From NCBI GenBank assembly GCA_002310015.1, contig DBYQ01000068.1, positions 1-6,792 on the forward strand: 6,792 nucleotides of DNA, written 5' to 3'. The notes below the pieces were generated by a model, which searched no databases, was not told the DNA's origin, and was given only the letters and a program-made list of their open reading frames with translations. Position numbers and translations under genes: made by a program. Origin of the DNA: Bacteroidales bacterium UBA1182. GTDB lineage: Bacteria; Bacteroidota; Bacteroidia; Bacteroidales; Bacteroidaceae. Shown here one piece after another: positions 6,133 through 6,792 of this stretch. How positions within the stretch are numbered: position 1 is the first letter of the stretch; each line of letters begins with the position of its first letter.

Positions 6133-6771
6133 TTGTGTGCTCAAGAAGTTGTCATCGCTCATATTGATGACAGAGAAGAATACGTTGACCTGGGAGTGTC
6201 TGTAAAATGGGCTACATGTAACGTGGGAGCCGCTAATCCCGAGGAGGTAGGCGGATTATTTGCTTGGGGTGAGACTGATACTAAGACGGAATACAGTTAT
6301 GCAACCTATAAATTCAGTGTGGACGGAGTCAGGGGCAATTATACCAAGTATTCCGATAAGGATAGTAAGACTGTATTGGACCAGGAGGATGATGTGGCTC
6401 ATGTCAAGTGGGGAGGTAGCTGGAGGGTCCCCACCAGTGCTGAGATGGATGAACTGCGCCGGGAGTGCAACTGGACCTGGACAACAGAGAACGATGTAAA
6501 AGGTTTCCGTGTATCGGGTAAGAAAGAGGGTTATGAGAACAACTCGATATTCCTTCCAGTCAATGCGTTTAATGACTCGGTAGCAGTAGCTACACTACAT
6601 CAGTATCCGGAATACGGTGTATACTGGTCAAGCACACTAAGTCATGAGAGCGGTAGTTTCCTGATGGGTGGTTGGGACCACGCAAACGGAATCTGGTTCT
6701 GTCGTGATGCGTCGATGGGCAACGCCTCTTATCGCAACGAAGGCCGTTCCATCCGTCCCGTCTGCCCGTAA
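6073..6771 (+). CDS. Gene 5: secreted single-module Fib_succ-major-like protein
   Basis: A 232-residue protein, the simplest full example of the module here. Residues 1-23 are a signal peptide (LCA|Q), nearly the same as gene 3's; its cysteines do not form a proper lipobox, so it is probably not a lipoprotein. The module spans 37-232: YVDLGVSVKWATCNVG (Cys49), FAWGE, KYSDKD, LDQEDDVAHVKWGGSWRVPT, C-N-W (Cys132), SIFLP, VYWSST and SIRPVCP at the very end. The segment between YWSST and RPV (MGGWDHANGIWFCRDASMGN) is unlike the other copies and carries an extra Cys. It lies 78 bp after gene 4 and has its own conserved leader. The exported family call is solid; the ligand or function is unknown. 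Confidence 0.9.
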   Translation: MRKNILEYALASILMLLCIPLCAQEVVIAHIDDREEYVDLGVSVKWATCNVGAANPEEVGGLFAWGETDTKTEYSYATYKFSVDGVRGNYTKYSDKDSKTVLDQEDDVAHVKWGGSWRVPTSAEMDELRRECNWTWTTENDVKGFRVSGKKEGYENNSIFLPVNAFNDSVAVATLHQYPEYGVYWSSTLSHESGSFLMGGWDHANGIWFCRDASMGNASYRNEGRSIRPVCP

Positions 6772-6792
6772 TCCGTGAGAAAACGTATTGGG

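Noticed and set aside
6600..6771. Diversity-generating retroelement variable region at the C-terminus of gene 5 or other modules
   Set aside because: The fold class and the closing RPV are like known DGR targets, but there is no reverse transcriptase, no template repeat and no run of AAC/AAT-rich codons in the window. A search of the flanking genome would be needed to revive it.

Overview
The window looks like a stretch of Bacteroidales chromosome, probably from the Prevotella/Bacteroides group. The reasons are the moderate GC content, the absence of Shine-Dalgarno sequences, A/C-rich leaders before the start codons, signal peptides cut before Gln (…A|Q), a Bacteroides-type promoter match (TTG, 21 bp, TAnnTTTG), and domain families typical of that phylum (Fibrobacter succinogenes major paralogous domain, BID2 Ig-like domain, SusC/RagA-type N-terminal domains). 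Genus and species cannot be fixed from the sequence alone. No database search was run; all family names come from reading motifs.

Five genes, all on the + strand, fill the window. Gene 1 (91-861) and gene 2 (871-1929) are 9 bp apart and probably co-transcribed from a promoter at about 34-65. A GC-rich, hairpin-rich spacer of 251 bp follows. Gene 3 (2181-5249) encodes a secreted protein of about 1022 residues with four copies of the same module, two of them preceded by BID2 Ig-like domains. Gene 4 (5308-5994) encodes a small secreted protein with a carboxypeptidase-regulatory-like domain and a TonB-plug-like tail. Gene 5 (6073-6771) encodes a single-module secreted protein. The window ends 21 bp after its stop.

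The theme is one repeated module, present seven times (gene 1 x1, gene 2 x1, gene 3 x4, gene 5 x1). It runs from a [YFI]VDLGLSVKW start, through AWGE, DD[VA]A, WRMPT and C-x-W motifs, to SIFLP and a closing RPV. This matches the Fib_succ_major/DUF1566-like group, which is thought to have a C-type-lectin/FGE-like fold. Framework motifs are conserved, while the stretch between SIFLP and RPV differs in length and sequence in every copy. A second theme is pieces of the N-terminus of SusC/RagA TonB-dependent transporters (regulatory domain plus the beginning or a miniature of the plug) in genes 1, 2 and 4, with no beta-barrel anywhere in the window.

Genes 3 and 5 share the same leader and signal-peptide DNA, and genes 2 and 5 share the DNA around their stop codons, which points to cassette-like duplication. 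The cluster most plausibly makes exported, cell-surface or periplasmic binding/display proteins. Ligands and functions are unknown. There is no reverse transcriptase, CRISPR array, tRNA, rRNA or transposase in the window.
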